In this document: positions 1-7,772 of the stretch, one piece after another | How positions within the stretch are numbered: position 1 is the stretch's first letter | Layout: every line of letters begins with the position of its first letter | Origin: Pseudomonadota bacterium | GTDB taxonomy: Bacteria; Pseudomonadota; Alphaproteobacteria; Sphingomonadales; Sphingomonadaceae | NCBI GenBank assembly: GCA_023427285.1 | Contig: JAEZBH010000042.1 | Coordinates: 1-15,735, forward strand | Length of the DNA stretch: 15,735 bases | Direction: 5' to 3' | Notes under the pieces: generated by a model | Database searches by the model: none | What the model saw: only the letters and a program-made list of their open reading frames with translations | What the model was told of the DNA's origin: nothing | Program-made: the position numbers and the translations under genes

Positions 1-1
1 G

Positions 2-1099
2 GCCAAGGCCATGCACCACCTCGCCCTGCCGCAAACGCTGAGCAAGGCGTGGACGGCTTCGGCGGGCAAGGGCACCAGCCGCACCGCCTACCTGCTGGCC
101 GCGCCGATTGTGGCGGACGGCATGCTGTTCACCATCGACACCGAAGCGACCGTGCAGGCGATGGACGCCAATACCGGCCGCAAGCTGTGGAGCGTGACCC
201 TGCCGAAGAAAGAGAGCACGCGGCTCGCCTTCGGCGGCGGCGTTGCCTACGACGGCGGCAAGCTGTTCGTGACCTCAGGCTATGGCTTCGTGGCCGCGCT
301 GAACGCCAAGAACGGCGAGAAGCTGTGGCAGGTGGACATGCAGGTTCCGTTCCGCGGCGCACCGACCGTTGCGGGCGGCCGGGTTTTCGTGGTGACCTTC
401 GACAACCAGCTGTTCACGCTGAACGCCGAGAACGGCGAGGAGCAGTGGGACGCAACCGGCATTGTTGAGAACGCCAGCATTCTGGGCACCGGCGCTCCGG
501 CGGTTTCCGCCGCCACGCTGGTGGTGGGCTACTCTTCGGGCGAGCTGACCGCGCTGCGCGTGGAGAACGGCCGCGTGACCTGGCAGGAGCTGCTGACCCG
601 CACGGGCCGCACCACCGCCATCGGTTCGCTGTTGGATATCGATGCGTCTCCGGTCATCGACCGGGGCCGGGTGTTTGCCATCGGCAACGGCGGGCGCATG
701 GTCTCGCTGGAGCTGACCACCGGCCAGCGCATCTGGGAAGTCAACCTTGGCGGCGTGCAGACGCCGTGGGTGGCGGGCGACTTCGTTTATGCCGTCACCA
801 ATGAGGGCGAGCTGGTCTGCCTGACGCGCGGCGAGGGCCGCGTGCGCTGGCTGACCCAGCTGCAACGCTACACCGACATTGAGGACCAGAAGGGTCTTGT
901 GACCTGGAACGGCCCGGTTCTGGCCGGTGATCGCCTGATTCTCACCTCCAGCAACGGCTATGTGGCGACGGTCTCTCCCTATACGGGCGACCTGATTTCG
1001 GTGGAGAAGCTGGGCGATGGCAGCTACCTGCCGCCGGTGGTTGCCAACAATCGTCTCTACATCATGACGAACAATGGGCGAATTACTGCGTTTCGCTGA
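2..1099 (+). CDS. bamB: Outer membrane assembly beta-propeller BamB (5' end outside window)
   Basis: The reading frame is open to the left edge, so the N terminus, including any lipoprotein signal peptide, lies outside the window; the first visible ATG (11) is probably internal. At least 362 residues show repeated PQQ-type propeller blades, each ending in a TG-x-x-x-W-like turn: ANTGRKLW, AKNGEKLW, AENGEEQW, VENGRVTW, TTGQRIW, GEGRVRW and a last blade PYTGDLISVEKL. This is the signature of BamB, the lipoprotein that helps the BAM complex insert beta-barrel proteins into the outer membrane. The gene lies 46 bp upstream of der on the same strand, a bamB-der order common in proteobacteria. A PQQ-dependent dehydrogenase is unlikely because no dehydrogenase motifs are seen among the blades. 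The family call is firm; the exact start cannot be determined. Confidence 0.9.
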   Translation, partial: AKAMHHLALPQTLSKAWTASAGKGTSRTAYLLAAPIVADGMLFTIDTEATVQAMDANTGRKLWSVTLPKKESTRLAFGGGVAYDGGKLFVTSGYGFVAALNAKNGEKLWQVDMQVPFRGAPTVAGGRVFVVTFDNQLFTLNAENGEEQWDATGIVENASILGTGAPAVSAATLVVGYSSGELTALRVENGRVTWQELLTRTGRTTAIGSLLDIDASPVIDRGRVFAIGNGGRMVSLELTTGQRIWEVNLGGVQTPWVAGDFVYAVTNEGELVCLTRGEGRVRWLTQLQRYTDIEDQKGLVTWNGPVLAGDRLILTSSNGYVATVSPYTGDLISVEKLGDGSYLPPVVANNRLYIMTNNGRITAFR

Positions 1100-1145
1100 A
1101 TGGGCGTGATTGCTCTTGTGGCAGCGTCCGGTTAAGCACAGGGCC

Positions 1146-2534
1146 ATGCAAGAGCATCACAAACCAACGATCGTCATTATCGGCCGTCCCAATGTCGGCA
1201 AGTCCACCCTGTTCAACCGTCTGGTTGGCAAGAAGCTGGCGCTTGTCGATGACACGCCGGGCGTCACCCGCGACCGCCGCGAAGGCAACGGCTCGCTGTT
1301 CGACCTTGAGTTCACCATCGTCGATACGGCGGGCCTTGAGGACGCCGAAGCCTCAACGCTGGCCGGGCGTATGCGCGCCCAGACCGAAGCCGCGCTGGAT
1401 ACGGCAGACCTCGCCTTGATGGTGATTGACGCCCGTGCCGGCCTCACGCCGCTGGACCGGCACTTCGCGACCTGGCTGCGGGCGCAGGACAAGCCGGTTC
1501 TGCTGCTGGCCAACAAGGCCGAAGGCCGTATGGCCGAAGCGGGCTACTACGAAGCCTTCGCGCTGGGCCTTGGCGAGCCGATCGCCCTTTCCGCCGAGCA
1601 CGGCGAGGGTCTGGCAGACCTGTATCAGGCCATCGTGAAGCATGTGGGCCTGCCGCCGGAAGATGCCTTCGAGGAAGAAGACAAGTCTGAGCCGACGCCG
1701 GAGGAAGTGGCCGCTGCGCCGCTGAAGCTGGCGGTGGTTGGCCGTCCGAACGCGGGCAAGTCCACGCTCATCAACAAGCTGCTGGGCGAGGATCGCCTTG
1801 TGACCGGGCCGGAGGCGGGCATTACCCGCGACTCGATCTCGGTGGGCTGGGAATGGCATGGCCGTCCGGTTCGCCTGATCGATACCGCCGGTCTGCGCCG
1901 CCGCGCGCGCGTGACGACCAAGCTGGAAAAGCTCTCCGCCGCCGACACCCGCCGCGCCGTCGATTTCGCTGAAGTGGTGGTGCTGCTGCTGGATGCAACG
2001 CTGGGTCTGGAATCGCAGGATCTGCGAATCGCGGATCAGGTGTTGCAGGAAGGCCGGGCGCTGGTGATCGCGCTGAACAAGTGGGATGCCGTCGAGAATC
2101 AGGGCGATATCTACCGGGGCGTTGCCCGCGCGCTGGAAGACGGCCTGTCTCAGGTGAAGGGCGTGCCGCTCATTCCGGTTTCCGCCGCCACCGGCAAGAA
2201 CCTCGACACGCTGCTGAAGGCCGCCTTCGAGATTCGCGACCTGTGGAGCCGCCGCGTGCCGACCTCGCGCCTCAACGACTGGTTCGCCGCCGCGCTGGAG
2301 CGCAACCCGCCGCCGGCACCGGGCGGCAAGCGGATCAAGCTGCGCTACATCACGCAGGCGCGCACCCGTCCGCCGACCTTCAGCATTTTCGGCAACCGGC
2401 TGGAAGAGCTGCCCGACAGCTATCAGCGCTATCTGGTGAATCTGATGCGCGAGGAGCTGGGCTTCATGGGCGTGCCGATTCGCCTGAACTTCCGCAGCCG
2501 CGAGAACCCTTACGCAACCAAGGGCAAACGCTAG
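1146..2534 (+). CDS. der: Ribosome biogenesis GTPase Der (EngA), tandem G domains
   Basis: The 462-residue protein has the double-GTPase layout unique to Der/EngA, which assists 50S subunit maturation. G domain 1 has the P-loop GRPNVGKS at residues 13-20, a DTAG switch and an NKAE G4 motif. After an acidic linker ([12 protein letters not shown]), G domain 2 has GRPNAGKS at 199-206, DTAG and NKWD at 311-314. The C-terminal KH-like domain includes the conserved [14 protein letters not shown] stretch and ends in a basic tail. ATG 1146 is chosen because it places the P-loop at the usual distance from the N terminus and has AGGG just upstream; an in-frame TTG at 1110 would add an unusual 12-residue extension. 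Length is typical of the family. It sits between bamB and corA, probably in one transcript. Confidence 0.97.
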   Translation: MQEHHKPTIVIIGRPNVGKSTLFNRLVGKKLALVDDTPGVTRDRREGNGSLFDLEFTIVDTAGLEDAEASTLAGRMRAQTEAALDTADLALMVIDARAGLTPLDRHFATWLRAQDKPVLLLANKAEGRMAEAGYYEAFALGLGEPIALSAEHGEGLADLYQAIVKHVGLPPEDAFEEEDKSEPTPEEVAAAPLKLAVVGRPNAGKSTLINKLLGEDRLVTGPEAGITRDSISVGWEWHGRPVRLIDTAGLRRRARVTTKLEKLSAADTRRAVDFAEVVVLLLDATLGLESQDLRIADQVLQEGRALVIALNKWDAVENQGDIYRGVARALEDGLSQVKGVPLIPVSAATGKNLDTLLKAAFEIRDLWSRRVPTSRLNDWFAAALERNPPPAPGGKRIKLRYITQARTRPPTFSIFGNRLEELPDSYQRYLVNLMREELGFMGVPIRLNFRSRENPYATKGKR

Positions 2535-2558
2535 ACCGGTTGGCAAAAGGCGCGCGGC

Positions 2559-3569
2559 ATGCTGGCTCTCTACTCCCTCAAAAACGGCCATCTGGACTTT
2601 TGCGGGGAGGAGGGGAGCGGCGCCAAAGCGCCTTTGCCGCTGGATGCGCAGCTGCTGGCCGAGGCGGCGTGGATTGATCTGCACGAGCCGACGCCGGACG
2701 AGGAGCGCTTCGTCGAGCGCGAGCTGAACATCAACATCCCCACCCGCGAGGAAATCTTCGGGCTGGAGATGGCCAACCGGATCAATGAGGAGAACGGCGC
2801 GATCTATGCGCCCGCCTCCATTCTGGTGGCCAGCTCGGGCGATGCGCCGACGCTGGTCACGGTGTTCTTCATTCTGGCGGGCACCCGGCTGGTGACCGTG
2901 CGCTACAACTCGATCCGATCGTTTGAAATCTTCTGCGTCGAGGCCGGCAAGCCGGGCGCGCCGAAGTATAGCGATGGCGTTGGGATCTATATCGGGCTGA
3001 TGGAGCTCATCACCGACCGTCTGGCCGATGTGCTGGGACAGGAGGGGGCGTCGCTGGATCTCATGACCCAGCATGTCTTTCAGGAAGAGGTGCGCTTCCG
3101 CCGCGCAAGGGTCAAAGATTTCCGACGGGTGCTGGCCCGCCTTGGCCGCAGGGGCGACATGCTCTCAAAGGCGCGGGAGAGCATGCTCAGCCTGATGCGC
3201 GTGACGACCTACTTCTCAACGGCTCTGGAAGGTGCTCCGCACAGGAAAGAGGCGCGGCACCGGCTTCAGTCCATCGTCAGCGACATCCGGGCACTGACGG
3301 ATCATGTGAATTATCTCTCGTCGCGCATCAGCCTGCTGCTCGATGCCACGGTGGGCCTCATCAATCTTGAGCAGAACGGCATCATCAAGATCTTCTCGGT
3401 GGTCTCGGTTGCGTTCCTGCCGCCAACGCTGATCGCCTCCATCTACGGCATGAACTTTCACCGTATGCCCGAACTCGGCTGGCCGCTTGGCTACCCGCTG
3501 GCGATGGCGCTGATGACGCTCTCAGCCGTGGTGCCGTACCTGTTCTTCAAACGCAAAGGCTGGCTTTAG
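2559..3569 (+). CDS. corA: CorA-type magnesium/divalent cation channel
   Basis: The protein has 336 residues: a long soluble cytoplasmic alpha/beta and helical N-terminal region, then two C-terminal membrane helices, as in CorA channels that form pentamers in the inner membrane. The diagnostic GMN selectivity motif is at residues 297-299 (SIYGMNF), at the end of TM1 (about 279-296). The short periplasmic loop (HRMPELGW) leads into TM2 (about 310-330) and a basic C terminus (KRKGW). The start ATG 2559 has AAAAGG about 8 nt upstream. The gene begins 24 bp after the der stop, so co-transcription is likely, and an intrinsic terminator follows the stop almost immediately. Transport of Mg2+ is expected; Co2+, Ni2+ or Zn2+ specificity cannot be read from sequence. 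Confidence 0.94.
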   Translation: MLALYSLKNGHLDFCGEEGSGAKAPLPLDAQLLAEAAWIDLHEPTPDEERFVERELNINIPTREEIFGLEMANRINEENGAIYAPASILVASSGDAPTLVTVFFILAGTRLVTVRYNSIRSFEIFCVEAGKPGAPKYSDGVGIYIGLMELITDRLADVLGQEGASLDLMTQHVFQEEVRFRRARVKDFRRVLARLGRRGDMLSKARESMLSLMRVTTYFSTALEGAPHRKEARHRLQSIVSDIRALTDHVNYLSSRISLLLDATVGLINLEQNGIIKIFSVVSVAFLPPTLIASIYGMNFHRMPELGWPLGYPLAMALMTLSAVVPYLFFKRKGWL

Positions 3570-3570
3570 C

Positions 3571-3600
3571 AAATACCCCCCAAAAATGAGGGTATTTCTT
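3571..3600 (+). terminator. Intrinsic terminator after corA
   Basis: An inverted repeat AAATACCC (3571-3578) and GGGTATTT (3590-3597) forms an 8-bp stem around an 11-nt loop. It begins one base after the corA stop, and T residues in the 3' arm continue into CTTTA. It should end the bamB-der-corA transcript. Confidence 0.75.
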
Positions 3601-3720
3601 TACAGCGGTGGAATTAAGATCGCCCCTGTTTTTCGCCGGCGATGGGGGTCGCCAGTTGCGAGGAACCCTTGGGGGAGGGGAAATAGGCGGTGCTCAAGCG
3701 CCGCCTATTTCTGTTTCAGG
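3601..3720 (+). ncRNA. Gene-free structured region ending in a strong hairpin; candidate small RNA or leader attenuator
   Basis: After the corA terminator there is no credible reading frame, yet the stretch contains a small hairpin (GGCGA at 3638-3642 paired with TCGCC at 3649-3653, G-rich loop) and ends in a perfect 10-bp inverted repeat, AAATAGGCGG (3681-3690) and CCGCCTATTT (3701-3710), followed by CTGTTT. The inner bases can extend the stem further. A second terminator with no gene before it implies either a short independent transcript or a premature-termination device ahead of the threonine aldolase gene. I find no convincing -35/-10 pair and do not recognise glycine, SAM, TPP, 6S or SRP RNA signatures. 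Low confidence as an RNA gene; the hairpin itself is certain. Confidence 0.3.
3681..3717 (+). terminator. Second intrinsic-terminator-like hairpin between corA and the aldolase gene
   Basis: A perfect 10-bp inverted repeat with arms AAATAGGCGG and CCGCCTATTT has ten intervening bases that can add three pairs and a G-T wobble. A modest T-run (CTGTTT) follows on the plus strand; on the minus strand it would be followed by a C-run, so plus-strand function is more likely. Confidence 0.6.
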
Positions 3721-3752
3721 ACAGGCGTTCCGCCGTTTTACCTCAGGACCAT

Positions 3753-3781
3753 TTGACGAACGCCCGTACGAACGCTAGCGA
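3753..3781 (+). promoter_or_regulatory. Candidate promoter for the threonine aldolase gene
   Basis: A good -35 element TTGACG (3753-3758) is separated by 17 bp from TAGCGA (3776-3781) as a weak -10 element. The predicted start of transcription would fall at or within a base or two of the ATG at 3788, implying a leaderless mRNA. That fits the absence of a Shine-Dalgarno sequence before this ATG. Confidence 0.4.
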
Positions 3782-3787
3782 GCCTTC

Positions 3788-4810
3788 ATGCGCTTTACGT
3801 CTGACAACACTGCAACCGTCTCGCCCGAGATTCTGGCTGCAATCCATGAGGCCAATGCCGGGCCGACCGTGCCTTATGACGGCGACCCCTGGTCCAGCCG
3901 TCTGAGCGAGGTGTTCTCGGCGTTCTTCGGCACGGACGTGGCGGCCTTTGCGGTGACGACCGGCACGGCGGCCAATGCGCTGGCGCTGTCGTGCCTGACG
4001 CCGCCGTTCGGCGCGGTGGTGTGCCATCGCGAGGCGCATGTGAACGTGGACGAGTGCGGCGCGCCGGAATTCTACACGGGCGGGGCCAAGCTGCTGCTGG
4101 CTGACGGCTTCGCAGCCAAGATCACGCCGCAGAGCTTTGCCGATGCGCTGGCGGACATGCGGGGCGATGTGCATCAGGTGCAGCCGCGCGTGCTGTCGCT
4201 GACGCAGGCGACCGAGCTGGGCTGCGTTTATACGCCCGCCGAAGTGACGGCGCTGGCGCAGGCGGCCAAGGCGCGGGGCATGCACGTTCACATGGACGGC
4301 GCGCGCTTCGCCAACGCGCTGGTGCATCTGAACTGCCACCCGGCTGACATAACGTGGAAGGCGGGCGTTGACGTGCTGTGCTTCGGGGCGACCAAGAACG
4401 GGGCGCTGGCGGCAGAAGCGGTGGTGTTCTTCAACCGGACCCTGGCGGCGGAGTTCGGCCTGCGCCGCAAGCGCGGCGGGCACCTGCTGTGCAAGGGGCG
4501 CTACATCAGCGCGCAACTGCTGGCCTACATGGAAACGGGCCTGTGGCGGCGCAATGCCGAGCGCGCCAACACCCTGGCCCGGAGAATCGCGGCGGCAGTG
4601 CCGGGGCGGCTGCTTTACCCGGTTGAGGCCAACGAGGTGTTTCTGAGCGTGGGCCAGGAGGGCGCGCACCAGCTGCGCGTGCAAGGGTTCGAGTTCTACG
4701 ACTGGGGCGCGGAAGGGTCCGGGCAAATTCGCCTCGTGGTGTCGTGGGACCAGATCGAGATCGAAGTGGATGCGCTGGCCGCCGCCCTTCAGAACCTGCC
4801 GCCGGTTTGA
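3788..4810 (+). CDS. ltaE: Low-specificity L-threonine aldolase (PLP enzyme)
   Basis: The 340-residue protein belongs to the fold-type I PLP beta-eliminating lyase/threonine aldolase family. It should cleave L-threonine or L-allo-threonine to glycine and acetaldehyde in the cytoplasm. Visible motifs are the N-terminal FTSDNTATVSPEI, GDDPW-like YDGDPWSSRL, TTGTAANALAL (PLP phosphate region), EAHVNVDECGAPEF, HMDGARFANA (cofactor aspartate) and CFGATKNG with the Schiff-base lysine at residue 203. The pattern is closer to the Pseudomonas-type enzyme than to E. coli LtaE, so the symbol is functional rather than orthology-based. No Shine-Dalgarno precedes ATG 3788, consistent with leaderless translation. 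A DMT permease follows 48 bp downstream and may be co-transcribed. Family membership is sure; natural substrate preference is not readable. Confidence 0.9.
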   Translation: MRFTSDNTATVSPEILAAIHEANAGPTVPYDGDPWSSRLSEVFSAFFGTDVAAFAVTTGTAANALALSCLTPPFGAVVCHREAHVNVDECGAPEFYTGGAKLLLADGFAAKITPQSFADALADMRGDVHQVQPRVLSLTQATELGCVYTPAEVTALAQAAKARGMHVHMDGARFANALVHLNCHPADITWKAGVDVLCFGATKNGALAAEAVVFFNRTLAAEFGLRRKRGGHLLCKGRYISAQLLAYMETGLWRRNAERANTLARRIAAAVPGRLLYPVEANEVFLSVGQEGAHQLRVQGFEFYDWGAEGSGQIRLVVSWDQIEIEVDALAAALQNLPPV

Positions 4811-4858
4811 CGCTGGCCCTCACGGACAGTTGCAGTGCTTATTTGACGGGGGAGTGGC

Positions 4859-5737
4859 ATGCCTGCGTGGCTTGCGTTTTCGACGATCGTTCTCATCTGG
4901 GGCAGCACCTGGCTCGCCATCACCACGCAGATCGTGGATGTGCCGGGCGCGTGGTCGGTAACCTACCGCTATGTCATTGCCGCCGCCGTGCTGTGGGTGA
5001 TCTGCATCGCCAAGCGCGAGCATTTGCGGGCAACGCCCGGCCAGCACGTCTTTCTGGTGGGGCTGGGCCTGTTCCAGTTCTGCATCAACTACCTGTTCGT
5101 CTATGAGGCGGAGAAGTACATCGCCTCCGGCCTTGTGGCGGTGGCCTTTGCCATGATGGTGGTGACCAGCCCCTTGCTTGCCCGCATTGTGTACGGCCAG
5201 AAGTTCACCCGCGCGCTGCTGCTGGGCGCGCTGTTGGGCGTGGCGGGCATCGGCTTGCTGTTCTCTAATCAGATCACCAGCTTCGACTGGCAAAGCCAGG
5301 GCATGAAGGGCCTGCTGCTGTGCTTTGCGGGCCTGTTGGCGGCCTCCACCGGGAACCTGTTCCCGGCCTCCCAGACCCTGCGCAAGCTCTCGATCTACAG
5401 CATGAACGCCTGGGCCATGGCTTACGGCGCGGCGGCAACGGCCATGTATGCGGTGACCTATGTGGGCCCGCCGGTTGTGAGCCATGAGCCGAACTATCTG
5501 GGCGGCTTGCTGTACCTCGCCATTCCCGGCTCGGTGATCGCCTTCCACCTTTATTATCAGACCATCCGGGCCTGGGGCATTGCCAAGGCATCCTACAGCA
5601 ACGTGCTCATTCCGGTGGTGGCGCTGGCGCTCTCAACCCTGTTCGAGGGGTATAAGTGGGGCATTCCGGAAGTTGCAGGCGCGGCTCTGGCCATTGCGGG
5701 CACGGTGGTTGCCGTGTCCAGCCGGGGCAAAAAATAG
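4859..5737 (+). CDS. EamA/DMT-superfamily permease
   Basis: The 292-residue protein is strongly hydrophobic with about ten predicted membrane helices in two tandem EamA-type halves. The first half opens with WLAFSTIVLIWGSTWLAI, the typical IWG(S/T)xW signature of this family, and the second starts near residue 140 (GLLLCFAGLLAASTGNLF). The C-terminal half has the conserved PVVALALSTLFEGY segment and a short basic tail (SRGKK). Members export or import small metabolites such as amino acids, nucleotides or polyamines across the inner membrane; substrate cannot be inferred here. ATG 4859 has GGAG at 4851-4854. It follows the threonine aldolase gene by 48 bp, so an amino-acid-related role is possible but speculative. 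Confidence 0.88.
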   Translation: MPAWLAFSTIVLIWGSTWLAITTQIVDVPGAWSVTYRYVIAAAVLWVICIAKREHLRATPGQHVFLVGLGLFQFCINYLFVYEAEKYIASGLVAVAFAMMVVTSPLLARIVYGQKFTRALLLGALLGVAGIGLLFSNQITSFDWQSQGMKGLLLCFAGLLAASTGNLFPASQTLRKLSIYSMNAWAMAYGAAATAMYAVTYVGPPVVSHEPNYLGGLLYLAIPGSVIAFHLYYQTIRAWGIAKASYSNVLIPVVALALSTLFEGYKWGIPEVAGAALAIAGTVVAVSSRGKK

Positions 5738-5753
5738 CGCAATCGACAAAAAA

Positions 5754-5765
5754 CCGACTGGTCGG
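5754..5765. promoter_or_regulatory. TetR-type operator-like palindrome upstream of the MCP gene
   Basis: CCGACTGGTCGG is two inverted CCGAC half-sites around TG, a form seen in many TetR-family operators. A partly similar sequence, ACCGACCGGACGT, occurs at 5809-5821. Both lie in the 117-bp gap between the permease stop and the MCP start. No TetR gene is in the window, so the regulator, if any, acts from elsewhere. Confidence 0.3.
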
Positions 5766-5854
5766 CAGGATTTTCGACCGGCCGCTTGCTTCTATCAATC
5801 AATGGTTAACCGACCGGACGTACACCCAATTCAGTATTGTTGTGGGATTGCGTT

Positions 5855-7609
5855 ATGTCGATTGCCAAGAAGTTGTTTGGCCCGATTGCCCTGCTGGCGG
5901 CAGTGTGCATCGGGCTGGTCGCATGCAGCCTGTGGATGCTTGCATCCTTGAACCGGGTGGTGGCGGAGCGGGAGGCCATACAGGAGCAGCTCTATACGAT
6001 ATCAGAGATTCGCTCCCTGAACCGCGCCGTTCAACGCGATACGCTCAACCTGATCTTTGAGGCGGACGAGCGGGAAAAGCGTAACTTCTCCAAAATGGTG
6101 GACGAGCTTCTTCTTGCCTTGCAGGCGGAAGATGCCCGACTGCAAGGAATGCTGAGCGCGGCTGATCGGGAGCGGATCGGCGCGGACTACGCCACCTTGC
6201 AGGCAACAGTGGTTGCAGAACTCGTTGCCATTCATAAGCTCGCGGACGTGTCGGACTCCCAGACGCTGTTCGAGCAGATGCGCAGGAAGGTCCGTCCGGC
6301 GAAACGGGCGGCATTTGACGCCACCGAGGCCTTCGACGCCTACAAGCACGAGGAACTCGAACGCCTCAGGGTCGAGGAAGAGGATATCCGCAACCGTTCG
6401 CAGCTGGTCATTCTGCTGGCGGGCATTCTGGGTCTTGGCATTGCCGGTACGCTGGCGTTCAGGATCATCACCAAAGGCGTCATTCAGCCGCTCAATGATC
6501 TGGGCCGGGTGATGGAGCGTCTGGGCAAGGGCGATACTTCGCTCGAAATCTCGCAGGTTGACCGTACCGACGAAATCGGTGCGATGGCGCGCACCGTCGC
6601 CACCTTCCGCGTTGCGACCATCGAGCGCAACCAGTTGCAGGCGGAGCAGGAGCAGTCTCTCGTTGAGCAGCAGCGGCTGATGGCGGAACAGGCGGAGTTG
6701 CAGGCGCAGCATCTGGCTGACCAGAAGCGTCAGCTGGAAGAAGCACGCCTTCAGGAAGCGCGGGCCAAGCAATTGAGCGCACTGGTGGAGGCCTTCGAGG
6801 AGAAGATTGCCCGTTCTCTCGCCACCGTTGCCGAGGCCAGCCAGCACCTGCAAATCACCGCCGACCAGCTGAACGGCGCGGTTTCCGACACCAACGAGCG
6901 TACGCTGGCCGTGGATGCGGCCTCAACCCAGGCTTCGGCCAACGTGCAGACGGTGGCAGCGGCGACCGAGGAAATGACCGCCTCCATTGAGGAAATCTCC
7001 CGTCAGTGCGTGGGCGCCAAGGAAGTGGCCGATCAGGTCTCGGCCGAGGCTGGCGAGACCACGCAGAAAATGCAGAGCCTCGTTGCGGTCTCGACGCAGG
7101 TGACGGAAATCGTTGGCATCATCGGCAGCGTCGCCGAGCAGACCAACCTCTTGGCGCTGAATGCGACCATCGAGGCGGCCCGCGCAGGCGACAGCGGACG
7201 CGGCTTTGCGGTCGTGGCCAGCGAGGTCAAGCAACTGGCCGATCAGGTGGCGCAGGCGACCAAGGAAATCACCGGCAAGATCGACGCCATGCAGAAGGAA
7301 GCGACCAGCTCCGCCTCCGCGCTCGATCGCATGGGGCTCACCATCGGCAGGCTGACCGAGATTGCCAGCTCGATCGCGGCGGGCATGGAAGAGCAGAACG
7401 CCACGATGCAGGAGATCGCCCGCAACGTGCAGCACGCGGCCCTTGGCACTGGAGAGGTGGCGTCCAACATTCGCGGCGTGAGCGATGCGGCAAGCCTGAC
7501 CGCCCGCGCCGCGCAGGAGGTGCGCGCAGCCGCGCTCGGCCTGTCGACGGAAACCGAGCTGGTGCGTGAGGGCGTTGACGCGTTCCTGAGGGAAGTGCGG
7601 AGCGCCTGA
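5855..7609 (+). CDS. Methyl-accepting chemotaxis protein with HAMP domain
   Basis: The 584-residue transmembrane chemoreceptor has TM1 at about 8-32, a mostly helical periplasmic region (33-182) of unrecognised ligand specificity, TM2 at about 183-203, and a HAMP domain at about 205-257. An unusually Q/E-rich coiled coil (258-310) leads into the signalling hairpin (311-570). The hairpin tip reads [31 protein letters not shown] (residues 428-458, quoted here in parts: [22 protein letters not shown]), which contacts CheA and CheW. ATG 5855 is preferred over an in-frame TTG 18 bp upstream because it gives a short charged N terminus before TM1. There is no CheBR-recruiting pentapeptide at the C terminus, and no che genes nearby, so it must couple to an array encoded elsewhere. 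A very strong terminator follows. Confidence 0.93.
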   Translation: MSIAKKLFGPIALLAAVCIGLVACSLWMLASLNRVVAEREAIQEQLYTISEIRSLNRAVQRDTLNLIFEADEREKRNFSKMVDELLLALQAEDARLQGMLSAADRERIGADYATLQATVVAELVAIHKLADVSDSQTLFEQMRRKVRPAKRAAFDATEAFDAYKHEELERLRVEEEDIRNRSQLVILLAGILGLGIAGTLAFRIITKGVIQPLNDLGRVMERLGKGDTSLEISQVDRTDEIGAMARTVATFRVATIERNQLQAEQEQSLVEQQRLMAEQAELQAQHLADQKRQLEEARLQEARAKQLSALVEAFEEKIARSLATVAEASQHLQITADQLNGAVSDTNERTLAVDAASTQASANVQTVAAATEEMTASIEEISRQCVGAKEVADQVSAEAGETTQKMQSLVAVSTQVTEIVGIIGSVAEQTNLLALNATIEAARAGDSGRGFAVVASEVKQLADQVAQATKEITGKIDAMQKEATSSASALDRMGLTIGRLTEIASSIAAGMEEQNATMQEIARNVQHAALGTGEVASNIRGVSDAASLTARAAQEVRAAALGLSTETELVREGVDAFLREVRSA

Positions 7610-7617
7610 AGATAGAA

Positions 7618-7668
7618 TAGAGCGGGCGACCAGCTAGCAGCAGGTCGCCCGCTCTAAACCTTTTGTTG
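7618..7668 (+). terminator. Intrinsic terminator after the MCP gene
   Basis: A perfect 14-bp inverted repeat pairs TAGAGCGGGCGACC (7618-7631) with GGTCGCCCGCTCTA (7643-7656) around an 11-nt loop. It begins 9 bp after the MCP stop and is followed by AACCTTTTGTT. Confidence 0.85.
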
Positions 7669-7731
7669 ATCGCGCTTTCTTAACCACAAAACATGCGTTT
7701 TGCTCGAAAGTCGCTTTAAATCCGGGGAAAC

Positions 7732-7772
7732 AGGCCGGGGATGCCGATGGCGTCTCCGGCCTTTTTCGTTTT
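7732..7772 (+). terminator. Second strong plus-strand terminator between convergent genes
   Basis: AGGCCGG (7732-7738) pairs with CCGGCCT (7756-7762), and the stem continues inward through a G-T wobble and GATGCC/GGCGTC (with a T-G wobble) to a 3-nt loop, giving about 14 bp. TTTTTCGTTTTT follows on the plus strand. Reading minus, only TGTTT follows, so it may weakly serve the converging SDR gene too. Confidence 0.7.

Noticed and set aside
1110..1145. Upstream TTG start that would extend Der by 12 residues
   Set aside because: Der homologues start only a few residues before the first beta strand; ATG 1146 gives the normal distance to the P-loop.
275..1147. Minus-strand frame opposite bamB
   Set aside because: Opposite clear propeller repeats and with H/R/A/Q-rich composition; no start signal.
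1353..3074. Long minus-strand open frame opposite der and corA
   Set aside because: It spans two clear plus-strand genes and the gap between them; composition is that of an antisense shadow.
3601..3720. Known riboswitch, 6S RNA or SRP RNA upstream of the threonine aldolase gene
   Set aside because: None of the conserved core sequences I know for glycine, SAM, TPP or guanidine riboswitches, nor the SRP GGAAGGAAGCAGCC-like loop, is present; only generic hairpins are visible.
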